Of a DNA stretch of 10,980 nt, positions 1-7,659 are shown in pieces. Position 1 is the stretch's first letter; the number at the start of each line of letters is the position of its first letter. Made by a program: the position numbers and the translations under genes. The notes under the pieces were generated by a model. It saw only the letters and a list, made by a program, of their open reading frames with translations. It did not search any database and was not told where the DNA came from. The stretch spans positions 1-10,980 of the forward strand of contig JAJYPA010000250.1 of NCBI GenBank assembly GCA_021795795.1. Reading direction: 5' to 3'. The DNA comes from Pseudomonadota bacterium (GTDB taxonomy: Bacteria > Pseudomonadota > Gammaproteobacteria > Halothiobacillales > Halothiobacillaceae).

Positions 1-155
1 TGAATTATGCTGGCTATTTGCATGCCCGTGTCGTCAAAGGCTGGCGCGGTAATGCCATGGCCTGGTGGTCTTTCATGAGTTTATGGGCGGTAAGCTTTTG
101 TTTTCTTGGCGTCAATATGTTTTTGTCGGGGCTGCATTCTTATGGGAAGTTGTGA
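1..155 (+). CDS. ccsB: Cytochrome c biogenesis protein CcsB/CcsA family, C-terminal end (partial)
   Basis: The gene is cut by the window start; the visible frame runs from base 3 to the TGA at 153-155 and gives about 50 residues. It contains KGWRGNAMAWWS followed by a hydrophobic helix and the ending FLGVNMFLSGLHSYGKL. The GWRG loop, a last membrane helix and a terminal GLHSYG motif are the usual C-terminus of the CcsA/CcsB (ResC-like) heme-handling proteins of cytochrome c maturation system II. That family is a multi-pass inner-membrane protein which, with its ResB-like partner, delivers heme to apocytochromes c in the periplasm. Only the tail is visible, so the symbol follows one family naming convention (ccsA, ccsB and resC are used differently in different groups). 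The gene appears unrelated to the cluster that begins 149 bases downstream and probably marks its chromosomal border. Confidence 0.8.
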   Translation, partial: NYAGYLHARVVKGWRGNAMAWWSFMSLWAVSFCFLGVNMFLSGLHSYGKL

Positions 156-189
156 TATGGCTATTTCCATTAGAAACCGACACCAAGAC

Positions 190-219
190 TTGCCCAAATT
201 GATAAGGAAATGCTATAAG
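190..219 (+). promoter_or_regulatory. Candidate sigma-70 extended -10 promoter for the tubulin-like operon
   Basis: TTGCCC at 190-195 is separated by 18 bases from TATAAG at 214-219, and the -10 hexamer is preceded by TG plus one base (211-213), making an extended -10 element. It lies in the only sizeable gap upstream of the eight-gene run, and transcription would begin near 226, about 78 bases before the chosen start codon at 304. The -35 box is a moderate match. It is judged by consensus only. The remainder of the 156-303 gap is AT-rich and has no convincing ORF. Confidence 0.5.
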
Positions 220-241
220 AGAAAACATATTTTATAACTAT

Positions 242-286
242 CTGAGTGACTGGGCGCAACGCCGCAGCCCGCCGTGGGTCACTCAG
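242..286 (+). promoter_or_regulatory. Leader inverted repeat (9-bp stem)
   Basis: CTGAGTGAC at 242-250 is perfectly complementary to GTCACTCAG at 278-286. An inner GGGC (252-255) can also pair with GCCC (267-270), so the RNA could fold into a branched or extended stem. It ends six bases before the GAGGTG ribosome site of the first operon gene. Only a short CTTTT follows, so it is a poor intrinsic terminator for ccsB. It could instead be a leader structure affecting translation or mRNA stability, or an operator with widely spaced half-sites. Confidence 0.4.
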
Positions 287-303
287 CTTTTGAGGTGAAT
301 TCC

Positions 304-1821
304 ATGTCGGACAGTGCCGCTGAGTCGAATGATTGGCCAAGCCCTACGAACTCTAAGGTGATGTGGAAGGGCGGTCCTGAAAGCCGTTTTGAATCCGACT
401 CCAAGCTCGGTGGCGAACCGCAGGATATACTCTACCGTCTGTGTCATCCGCAGACGGATGACACACCCTGTTGGCATCAAGGCAAAGATTTGCCGTATTT
501 TTTTGAGTATTGTCCATATTGCCGTGTTGAGCTCAGGGCAAGCACTTCTCGAGGTGTATGGTTACCACCGTTTGGTTGGGCACCATTCAATGGCGTATCC
601 AAATCGGGGCGTTATCATCCCCGCAGCCTGAAAAATAGGCCCAGCGGATGGAGTATCCCTGGTAACGGGCCGCTGCGATTCTGGATTCTTCCTTTAGCCA
701 GTTCGGAGAATGGTGGGGACAGTTACGTGTTCGCTTATCGCCCGAGTACTGGCCAGATATACTGGCTGCCTGACCTCCAAAAGGACCGGGAATTTTCTGC
801 GTGTACTCTGGAGGGTGAAAGAGATGCCATCCGGAGCTTGCGTGGTGAGCCTTTAGGTTCCGCGCGTTCGTGGTCTGTTGTCTGGTCAAATGATCACTTA
901 TTCATTGGGACTAAGAGCGGTCTGCTGCTTCTGGATATGGTCGCCGAGGGAAAAATTCAGGTCAAAAAAGTGTTTGACGGCGCTTGTCTTTCGTCTCCTG
1001 CAATGGCTGGCGATGGGCAGGTGTATTTTCTGGCCGATCGCGCTGATGGCGCGGTGAGTATCGCTACACTCCATCTGGACGATATGGATTCCATCCAGTG
1101 GTGTGATTGGTGGGAAAATGTACCCGCACTTGAGGATTTGTCGGAAATATCGGCACCTGTTGGTGTGGAAGGTGGTGATGTGCACTGGGTCTGTCGCCGT
1201 GGAGTCATAGTTCTCGAGGGTGATCAGGGACGCTGGATTTCAGCTAAACCTGGGGTTCATTTGGAAACTCGCGTCCAGCCTTGGTTTAGTGGTACAGAAA
1301 TGCGAGTCTACGGTCGTGAGAAAAACAAGGAGTTCGTATACTATGCGCTGTCTGCGCTGACTTCTGGTGCTACAGACGGAGATTCATATAAGTCTGCCCT
1401 GCCTTATCATTCCGGAAGCGATACTCAATGGTTCGTAAATGGGCAGTCTGCGCGGCATCAGCATCCTGATTTCGACGGAAATATGGAAAAAATGGATCTC
1501 TGGCCTGTCGGCTCCTGGGAAGCGGAAATTGAGGGAGGTAAAGGGGTGGCGCATATTCTGATGGCGCGATTTACGTCGGATGTCCCTTTGTTGCGCATGT
1601 TTGGCCGTGCCGAAGGTTATGATAAGGATGTAACAGTCACCGAACTAACGGTGAGCAATAATCAGACATCGGCAATCCATCCTCATGGCAATGAACTTGT
1701 GAAATTGAGGATGCCGTTGGATACGCTGATTATTCCCGTCGGGGCAGAGTCCATTTTGATATACAAAGGTGACACAGATCCTGGTATCTCTGTACTGGAT
1801 CTAAGTCGGTCAAGTTTTTAG
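304..1821 (+). CDS. Zinc-ribbon protein with possible beta-propeller region, first gene of the tubulin-like cluster
   Basis: This encodes 505 residues with no signal peptide or membrane segment, so it is probably cytosolic. ATG 304 is chosen because GAGGTG at 292-297 sits six bases upstream; an in-frame GTG at 274 has no ribosome site and lies inside the leader inverted repeat. Cysteines 47, 56, 70 and 73 (with CPYC at 70-73) are spaced like a four-cysteine zinc site. From about residue 115 on the protein is rich in beta strands and Trp/Gly turns, with short units such as VFAYRPSTGQIYWLPD, WSNDHLFIGTKSGLLLLD and DGQVYFLADRADGAVSIATL. These resemble PQQ-like or WD-type propeller blades, though no blade count can be fixed by eye. 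I do not recognise a specific family. Its position at the head of the operon suggests an adaptor or scaffold for the tubulin-like protein. A strong hairpin (440-465) lies within the cysteine-site coding region. Confidence 0.8.
   Translation: MSDSAAESNDWPSPTNSKVMWKGGPESRFESDSKLGGEPQDILYRLCHPQTDDTPCWHQGKDLPYFFEYCPYCRVELRASTSRGVWLPPFGWAPFNGVSKSGRYHPRSLKNRPSGWSIPGNGPLRFWILPLASSENGGDSYVFAYRPSTGQIYWLPDLQKDREFSACTLEGERDAIRSLRGEPLGSARSWSVVWSNDHLFIGTKSGLLLLDMVAEGKIQVKKVFDGACLSSPAMAGDGQVYFLADRADGAVSIATLHLDDMDSIQWCDWWENVPALEDLSEISAPVGVEGGDVHWVCRRGVIVLEGDQGRWISAKPGVHLETRVQPWFSGTEMRVYGREKNKEFVYYALSALTSGATDGDSYKSALPYHSGSDTQWFVNGQSARHQHPDFDGNMEKMDLWPVGSWEAEIEGGKGVAHILMARFTSDVPLLRMFGRAEGYDKDVTVTELTVSNNQTSAIHPHGNELVKLRMPLDTLIIPVGAESILIYKGDTDPGISVLDLSRSSF
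440..465 (+). repeat. Perfect 11-bp inverted repeat with 4-base loop inside the first operon gene
   Basis: TGTGTCATCCG at 440-450 is followed by the loop CAGA and then by its exact reverse complement CGGATGACACA at 455-465. It lies in the coding sequence at about residues 46-54, between the first two cysteines of the putative zinc site. No T-run follows, so it is not an intrinsic terminator. It could be an mRNA structure, a protein-binding palindrome or chance. Confidence 0.6.
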
Positions 1822-1842
1822 CGGACAGAGCTGGGTAATCAC

Positions 1843-3312
1843 ATGCGTTTACGCTTGGGTGTAGGATTCTTTTTATTGGTTTTGCCCTTGTGGGCCGCAG
1901 CAACTGTTCCGCAAGTTTTTCTAGTGCAAAACTCTGGCTGGATGCAACCATATTTTTCTGATCAGAGAGCACAGTTTCCGGAAATACTGCAACGTCTTGT
2001 AGAGATGTCCTGCAAGGCTCCTGACAGTTCATCCGCGCTGGCGCTTTTTAACCAGTCACCAAAGCCTGATCTCTCTCCTGAAACGCTGTACCAGGGTTCT
2101 TGTGGTAAAATGCCGGTACGCGATCTTGTCCAAAAGATTCATGCTGCCCGACTCCAAAATGATCCGCAAGTTTTCGCTAATTCCGATTATCGTCAGGCGC
2201 TATACCGTGCTATCGTGCGCTATGCAGACGGCCGTTCAGCGGTATTCTGGATGATCACTAACAATAAAAATAGTCCGGATAATAGTCAGAAGCTGAATAG
2301 CCATGATGCCGCCTTTTACCAAATGCTACATGCTAGTCCCCAGATTTCTCGAGTGATTGCTATTCCCTTACCAGATGGTGCGGAAAGCAAATATTTTACG
2401 AGTCATGGCCTGATCATTTTTGGTATTGGGTATGGTGTTCCAGCGGCGAAGTATCTGGATAACCTGGTAGCTAGTGGTGATGTGGAGAAAGCCTTTGGCG
2501 CACGCGCAGCCTCGCTGAAGCCGTTGAATGTTGCTGCGGTTTCTTTTGCGCCAGAGGGTGTGACTGGACCCGTGTCTGGGGTACGCCTCAGGCATGGTGT
2601 TTTAAATATTGCTCTCCCGGCAAGAACACATCCTCAAAGCTTTACTATCACCGGCCGTTTTATAAACCATTTTTACCCTTATACGATTGCTTCTGCGGTT
2701 ACGACGGCGACGCTTCTGCTGGATGGACATAGGTATTCCGTGTCGCTAACTCCAGCCACTCTAAAGGAGTTGCAGCCGAATACGAACTCGGTCCCCGTTA
2801 CTTTGTCCTTCACTGTACCGGCAATGCCAAGCTGGTCCTTGCAGACCTTGTTCTCTAGTGGGCGCAATATTTCGGCAGTTCTGGAGTTCTCCCTGACGCA
2901 TCAGCATCTGGCGATCAGCCCGGATTTTGTCTCGGTAATCAACAAAATTTTACCAGATGCGCCCATGCCGCAGATTTTTCAGCCCGATCCCAAGATTCGC
3001 GCTTCCCAAACCAACATTCCTATCGTGGTGCAGGTGAAATATCCGATATGGCCGCTATTGGTAGTGCTTGGGGGATTGGTTGCGCTAGTATCGGTCATTC
3101 TGTTTCTTCTATTCAGAATGACGCGTACGGGTGAAAAGTCCGCTCAGGTAAGAGTAAACGGGCGGGCGAACACTTACCGCATGGCAAAAGGAAAATCTCA
3201 AAATATCCGAAATGATGACGGTGATACAATCGCTGTGATCAAACGGGGCTTTTTCGGTTATAGTGTCGGCCAAGTCAAAAAAGGTGCCAAGGTCGAGTTG
3301 ATTAAAAAATAG
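1843..3312 (+). CDS. Secreted vWA-like protein with C-terminal membrane anchor
   Basis: This encodes 489 residues. The N-terminus (MRLR, a hydrophobic stretch at about 5-19, then WAAATVP) is a signal peptide likely cut near residue 20. Directly after it, VFLVQNSGWM (25-34) sits where a von Willebrand A domain has its first strand and DxSxS metal site; here the Asp is Gln29 and the last Ser is Trp33. The later strand VFWMITNN (134-141) matches the usual strand-TDG position, also altered. A beta-rich region follows (about 225-360), then one membrane helix at about 401-426 and a 60-residue basic cytosolic tail. The expected topology is therefore vWA-like domain in the periplasm and tail inside. 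vWA proteins are known partners of FtsZ-like genes in predicted membrane-remodelling systems. The metal site looks degenerate, so it is probably a binding rather than a metal-dependent domain. It starts 21 bases after the previous stop, with only a weak ribosome site, suggesting coupling. Confidence 0.75.
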   Translation: MRLRLGVGFFLLVLPLWAAATVPQVFLVQNSGWMQPYFSDQRAQFPEILQRLVEMSCKAPDSSSALALFNQSPKPDLSPETLYQGSCGKMPVRDLVQKIHAARLQNDPQVFANSDYRQALYRAIVRYADGRSAVFWMITNNKNSPDNSQKLNSHDAAFYQMLHASPQISRVIAIPLPDGAESKYFTSHGLIIFGIGYGVPAAKYLDNLVASGDVEKAFGARAASLKPLNVAAVSFAPEGVTGPVSGVRLRHGVLNIALPARTHPQSFTITGRFINHFYPYTIASAVTTATLLLDGHRYSVSLTPATLKELQPNTNSVPVTLSFTVPAMPSWSLQTLFSSGRNISAVLEFSLTHQHLAISPDFVSVINKILPDAPMPQIFQPDPKIRASQTNIPIVVQVKYPIWPLLVVLGGLVALVSVILFLLFRMTRTGEKSAQVRVNGRANTYRMAKGKSQNIRNDDGDTIAVIKRGFFGYSVGQVKKGAKVELIKK

Positions 3313-3337
3313 CAATTCCATACTGGAGATATCGAAT

Positions 3338-3766
3338 ATGAGCAGCAATAATAGCTTTACGCTTCCGCCATTGGCCGGTCAGGCAACCACTAAAACTACT
3401 GCGAACCCCACTCCAGCTCAGGGGACAACAACTACGACAGTAACTCAGATGCCTGCTCCTGTGGTAAATATCTCAGGGCCCAGCACCAAAGGTTATATAT
3501 TTGGGGGGGTCGTTTTGCTGGTTCTGGCAATCCTTTTCTTTCTTGCCGCCCAGCAGTTCAGTAATCACTTGGTAAAGAAGAAACACAAGCCCAGCAGCGC
3601 AAACACCGCTTCTATCTGGTTGTTCTTTTTATTATTCGATTTGGCCGTAATAGCGGTCGTGGGCATTTTCGATGCAGGCCTATTGAGTCTGCTACAGTTG
3701 AGCATCCCGTTGGCCGTGCTGGCTATCGTCTTCCTGATCTTGCTGGTCATTTCTGCGCGGAGATAA
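3338..3766 (+). CDS. Small three-helix membrane protein with Thr/Pro-rich N-terminus
   Basis: This encodes 142 residues. ATG 3338 follows a TGGAGA ribosome site by about nine bases. Residues 1-50 are low-complexity, rich in Thr, Pro, Ala and Gln. Hydrophobic helices follow at about 52-71, 92-111 and 116-140, with a basic loop VKKKHK at 79-84 that should be cytosolic; the Thr/Pro-rich head would then be periplasmic. The gene ends three bases before the tubulin-like gene, and the GGAG at 3759-3762 inside its last codons serves as that gene's ribosome site, so the two are tightly coupled. A run of seven G (3503-3509) lies at the start of helix 1. I recognise no family; a membrane anchor or receptor for the tubulin-like protein is an inference from position. 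Confidence 0.75.
   Translation: MSSNNSFTLPPLAGQATTKTTANPTPAQGTTTTTVTQMPAPVVNISGPSTKGYIFGGVVLLVLAILFFLAAQQFSNHLVKKKHKPSSANTASIWLFFLLFDLAVIAVVGIFDAGLLSLLQLSIPLAVLAIVFLILLVISARR
3503..3509 (+). repeat. Homopolymer tract G7 in a membrane-protein gene
   Basis: Seven consecutive G lie within the start of the first membrane helix codons of the three-helix protein. A slip of one base there would break the frame before all three helices. Tracts of this size can be prone to slippage but are short for true phase variation. Confidence 0.6.
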
Positions 3767-3769
3767 TTA

Positions 3770-6700
3770 ATGGAACAGAAAAACACTTCGCAAAGTAACG
3801 TTACCGACGCAGAATCCAAGCGCGTCAAGCCTACACTATTTATCGGTCTGGGCGGTACGGGTGCCGAGGTCATTATGCGTCTCCGGCGGCGTATCGTGTC
3901 CGAATTCTGGGGTAAAAATCGTGTCCGCCTGGATACGGTCAGTGAATTTCCAGCCGCACGTTTTTTGCACATTGACTTAGATCAAAAAGCCATGTCCGGT
4001 ACTGAGCAGAGTTCGGATACTGATCCCCTCGGCAGCGCAGTAAAATTACTTCAGAGCGAGCGCGTTGTGGATAATCTGGATTTTGAGGCTTACCAGAAAG
4101 GTAATCGAATGGAGTACTTTCCGCATATCAGGAACTGGTATCCGGCGGATCGTTTGCGCGACCTGCAGATTGATACCAGTACCGGTGCGGGGCAAATTCG
4201 GGCCATATCCAGATTGTATTTTTACGATAAGTTCACGCAGATTCGTGCAGCAGTAGAAGGGCATTTACGTCAGCTTCAGGCCGGGGTGTCTCATCAGCAA
4301 GCGCTAACGAGGCTGGGACTGGATACTGGTGCGGATCGTCGCGTGGTAATCATAGGATCGGGTGCCGGTGGTACAGGTTCTGGATCTTTTCTTGATATGG
4401 GGTTTCTGGCGAAGGCATTAAATGTTAGTCCAACCGGTCCGGTGGATCTTATCCTATTCCTGCCTTCCGGTTACAGCGGTGCTAATCAGCAGGCGACGGA
4501 GGCCAATAGCTACGCCGCTTTGATGGAACTAGATGCCTGCATGAGCAATTCGGTACGCTATGTGCATCCCCAGTATGGTTGGGGACCCGAACATGAAGAT
4601 ATTCTCCCGGGTGCTGAATCTCGGCCTTTTGACTCTATGTTTCTGGTAGATACCAAAAATATGGCTGATGTGGTGACCAATAATGTCCGTGATGTTTACC
4701 ACATGATAGCAGATATTTTGTTTGAAGATTTTATGCCCGGTGATTTTGCGGATGCCAAGCGCTCCATTGACGTCAATCAGAAGCGGCACCGCGCTTTGCC
4801 TTTAGTGCAATCGCTGGGAGATGATACAGAGGGTGCGAAGGAGATGTACCCGCGGTCATACAGTACAATCGGCCAATGTACACTGGAATCCCCGCAAAAC
4901 ATGGAGCGTTTTGCCCGCCATTTGCGAGAGAGTCAAGAACGGGTTCGCGCGCTGTTTCAGATCATGGATAATCCTCAGGATTGCTGTCCCAGTGTCAAGG
5001 AAACAGAAGCGTTTTTCAAAGATGGGGCATTGAAAGTTGATGCGGATGTGGATCAGGACTTTGAGGATGCACTGCAGGAAAGTAAGATCCCCGCAGGCGC
5101 ACAGGAAATTATCAATAATGCGCCCTGTGGCGGTAGTCTGATTATTTATAAGCTGGTGCGGGATATCCTCGGAGACAATAATGCCCTTGATCATAATCTA
5201 CTGGATTATGTCCAGGAAAAATTCAGCGATCTCTTGTCTCATGATGATCCGGAAACCAAGAAAATCAATATCCAGACCGCTCGAAAAGAAATTATGCACG
5301 AAGTGGAAATTGCCTCGGGCGACAAGGACTCCGGCAAGCGCTGGAGGGAAATAGAAGCAAATAGGAGCAAGGTGCTCGAAAAGACCTGGGCACAGCTTAC
5401 AGCAGAGTTATATGCACGCCTTGATGACCGGAAGCGCGGCGGCCTGGACTATGTTGTCGAACTTATTAAGGCCATCCAGGGGCGCTTACAGAATCCACAA
5501 ACTGGCATGATCGGTAAGTTAGGAAGCTTGGTAAAGCAGTATACCGATGTCCTTGACGTGTTGTTGGGAGAAAACGGTTTTAACGGTGCTGCTGAGCGCC
5601 TGGCTGAGACCAAGAAAGGTTTGTTGGGTGGTGGCGTAAAAAAAGCGGCTATTATTGCCGAAGAAATGCAGACCTACCTGTACTGGGCTTTGCGTATAAA
5701 ATTACTGATCAAATCTACTCAGGATCTCGCGACGATGTATGGGGCTATCGTGGATCGTCTCGGTAAGGCCACTGGTACCGATGACACTGGTATAGAAATG
5801 TATGACGGACTGCTTGGTGATCTGATGGATAACCGAGCCCATGTGCGGGCAACTCTAGATGTTCTGGGTGCAATGGTTAGGCGCGCGGAACAACAGCAGA
5901 ATGAATCATACGCAATGCGTATACAGTTGCCGGTTGCAGAGGAGGCACCGACGCTGGACGCCACGGATCCTGAAGTTATAAAAGATTGGGCGGAGACGGT
6001 ATTTGGAGTCACTGGTTCGGAGGAGATTTTCAGCAAGCTGAAGTCCCAATCGGATCGGTTATCTTTTGTCAATAAGATGTTGGATTATGCGGATCAGAAA
6101 GATAGTGATTTGCCTAATATACGTGTAAGCGATCTGATGAAGAAAATGGACTCAGCTCAGCGCCTGGAGCAATTACGTCAGTTGTTACGGCGCGGAATGC
6201 CATGGGGAGGGCTGAATAAATCTCATCTTAAGTCGGATAACTATGTGGTTTTATTAGCTTCGGGAGACAGTGAATTTGCCAAGCGTTATGGTGACGAATC
6301 CAAACAATCCCTGCCCGGTATAGGAATTAATTCAGATAGGGTGCAGTTTTCTCCACTTTCTGCTCGAAGCGAGCAGGGCAAGGTAGTGTCTTACGTCCAG
6401 GTAGATGGTTTTCCACTTGACAATTTTCAGGATTTGCGGCGCTGGCGAACATCGTACAGACAGGTAATTCAGAAGTTACCGGTACACACCAGTAAACTGG
6501 CACGTTATCGACATCCGGTAATTCCAACGCCCGATGAACGTCGGGAACTTAAAGCGAGTCTGAAAATATTTTATGCTGCAGTGATGCTCGGTTCTTTGAA
6601 ACGCAACCCCGTAGACGGAGTTTATACGGGTGTGTTTGACGGCTCTCGTCTGGGTTGCGGTACGGAGGTCATCCGTCGTAATGATCCTTTGTTACCAGAC

Positions 6701-7636
6701 CGCTTGCAGGACATTGGTCGTATGGTGCAAGAACAGAAATTGCAACTGAAGATGTCCGCTCAAAGGCAGGCTGCACTGATCGCTTGGCAATACTATCTGA
6801 AAGCCGTTTACCCGAAAAAACCCATGGGCGATGGTGGCGGTAATGATCAAGAAATCAAAGGGCAGGCTTTTCTGTATTGTGAGCAGTTACAGAAAGAATG
6901 GGCTCGTGAATGGGATCAAGAGACATTCCTTCGGGACATAGTGAACGCTAAGGCACTATTCCGGGAGGGGGATCTGGTGACGCCGCTGCTGGAAACTTTC
7001 CAGATGGAAAAGTGGGTGGATTTTTTGCCTGGATCTCAGGAGGATGCCGACCCGGCAGAAATCAATGTCCGGGTTCAGAGGGACAAGTGCGTGCTCAAGC
7101 CCGAAGTGTTCGAGCCGGGCTGGCTGGAACAGCATGTCGATTATTTCCGGCCACAAGTCCAAAGCGCAGGAGATTCCTCTTGGTGTGGGCCAGGCGGGGC
7201 GGTCGGAGTGCATCCGGGCGGCACGCCTCCTCCTCCGCCGCCACCTCCACCCGGAGGAGTGTGTTTTCAGGCGGACGGCAACGGTTGGTTAAGTCCGCTG
7301 TTGGGAGACTCGGTAATCAATCTGGGGTGGCATAGTGGCCAGGCCTTCTGGTTGCCTGTGGGTGGTCAGCCCTTACCTGCACCGCAATTATCTCAAACTG
7401 CGCAGGTTCCGCCTCCTCCGGGTGCAGGGTTAGTATGGTCGACAGATGCCAGTGGCTGGCAGCAGCCAGCGTGGCAATCTACACCGGGAGTTCCGCCAGT
7501 CCCAGCGAAACTTGGCTGGTATGGTAACCCGCAGAGCCCAACGCCCTGCTGGATTGCCGGTGGGCAGAGTATTCCGTTTACTCTGGCAGCCGCACCAGTG
7601 GTTACTACGCCGCCACCGCCACCGCCAGTCGATTGA
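3770..7636 (+). CDS. Large tubulin/FtsZ-superfamily protein (Tubulin_2-like) with polyproline C-terminal repeats
   Basis: This encodes 1288 residues, far longer than FtsZ (about 380). ATG 3770 has GGAG seven bases upstream. PTLFIGLGGTG (21-31) matches the first strand and loop T1; FLHIDLDQKAM (66-75) the T2 strand-loop; STGAGQIR (137-144) T3; GAGGTGSG (198-205) is the tubulin-signature T4 loop; FDSMFLVDTKN (287-297) is T6-like; and GDFADAK (324-330), after a helix, resembles the FtsZ T7 loop NxDFADV, keeping both Asp residues. This points to GTP binding and possibly polymerisation with hydrolysis at subunit contacts. Residues of about 340-1140 are mostly helical and charged with no domain I recognise. 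The tail has nine prolines (1153-1161), a Trp/Gly module (1164-1203), four prolines, a second copy of the module (1221-1270) and six final prolines. The family is the FtsZ-like group predicted with vWA partners to act in membrane remodelling. Superfamily assignment is firm; its role is inferred. Confidence 0.88.
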   Translation: MEQKNTSQSNVTDAESKRVKPTLFIGLGGTGAEVIMRLRRRIVSEFWGKNRVRLDTVSEFPAARFLHIDLDQKAMSGTEQSSDTDPLGSAVKLLQSERVVDNLDFEAYQKGNRMEYFPHIRNWYPADRLRDLQIDTSTGAGQIRAISRLYFYDKFTQIRAAVEGHLRQLQAGVSHQQALTRLGLDTGADRRVVIIGSGAGGTGSGSFLDMGFLAKALNVSPTGPVDLILFLPSGYSGANQQATEANSYAALMELDACMSNSVRYVHPQYGWGPEHEDILPGAESRPFDSMFLVDTKNMADVVTNNVRDVYHMIADILFEDFMPGDFADAKRSIDVNQKRHRALPLVQSLGDDTEGAKEMYPRSYSTIGQCTLESPQNMERFARHLRESQERVRALFQIMDNPQDCCPSVKETEAFFKDGALKVDADVDQDFEDALQESKIPAGAQEIINNAPCGGSLIIYKLVRDILGDNNALDHNLLDYVQEKFSDLLSHDDPETKKINIQTARKEIMHEVEIASGDKDSGKRWREIEANRSKVLEKTWAQLTAELYARLDDRKRGGLDYVVELIKAIQGRLQNPQTGMIGKLGSLVKQYTDVLDVLLGENGFNGAAERLAETKKGLLGGGVKKAAIIAEEMQTYLYWALRIKLLIKSTQDLATMYGAIVDRLGKATGTDDTGIEMYDGLLGDLMDNRAHVRATLDVLGAMVRRAEQQQNESYAMRIQLPVAEEAPTLDATDPEVIKDWAETVFGVTGSEEIFSKLKSQSDRLSFVNKMLDYADQKDSDLPNIRVSDLMKKMDSAQRLEQLRQLLRRGMPWGGLNKSHLKSDNYVVLLASGDSEFAKRYGDESKQSLPGIGINSDRVQFSPLSARSEQGKVVSYVQVDGFPLDNFQDLRRWRTSYRQVIQKLPVHTSKLARYRHPVIPTPDERRELKASLKIFYAAVMLGSLKRNPVDGVYTGVFDGSRLGCGTEVIRRNDPLLPDRLQDIGRMVQEQKLQLKMSAQRQAALIAWQYYLKAVYPKKPMGDGGGNDQEIKGQAFLYCEQLQKEWAREWDQETFLRDIVNAKALFREGDLVTPLLETFQMEKWVDFLPGSQEDADPAEINVRVQRDKCVLKPEVFEPGWLEQHVDYFRPQVQSAGDSSWCGPGGAVGVHPGGTPPPPPPPPPGGVCFQADGNGWLSPLLGDSVINLGWHSGQAFWLPVGGQPLPAPQLSQTAQVPPPPGAGLVWSTDASGWQQPAWQSTPGVPPVPAKLGWYGNPQSPTPCWIAGGQSIPFTLAAAPVVTTPPPPPPVD
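7226..7252 (+). other. Nine-proline tract in the tubulin-like protein
   Basis: Nine proline codons in a row (residues 1153-1161) separate the main body of the tubulin-like protein from its two C-terminal modules. Runs of proline are known to stall ribosomes and need EF-P. The tract also overlaps a possible 8-bp stem: CTCCTCCG at 7230-7237 pairs with CGGAGGAG at 7252-7259. Confidence 0.85.
7259..7579 (+). repeat. Duplicated Trp/Pro module at the tubulin-like C-terminus
   Basis: Copy 1 (residues 1164-1203) and copy 2 (1221-1270) share the order: hydrophobic-x-x-x-D-x-x-GW-x-x-P, then LGW, then an aromatic strand (FWLPVGGQPLP or CWIAGGQSIPF). Copy 2 has a longer middle loop. The two copies are separated by PPPP (1214-1217), and the protein ends with six prolines. 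Similarity is at protein level; the DNA copies have diverged. Such small Trp-rich modules linked by polyproline are typical of peptide- or partner-binding tails, though no named family is assigned. Confidence 0.65.
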
Positions 7637-7659
7637 TCGGCATGATAAGGAGTCTGTAG

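Noticed and set aside
274..303. GTG 274 as the start of the first operon gene
   Set aside because: It lacks a ribosome site and lies in the leader inverted repeat; ATG 304 has GAGGTG at the right distance.
3565..3972. 135-residue open frame on the - strand
   Set aside because: It is antisense to two well supported genes with good ribosome sites and shows no protein family features.
7012..7335. 107-residue open frame on the + strand in another frame
   Set aside because: It overlaps the tubulin-like gene, whose own frame continues coherently through both C-terminal modules to its stop.
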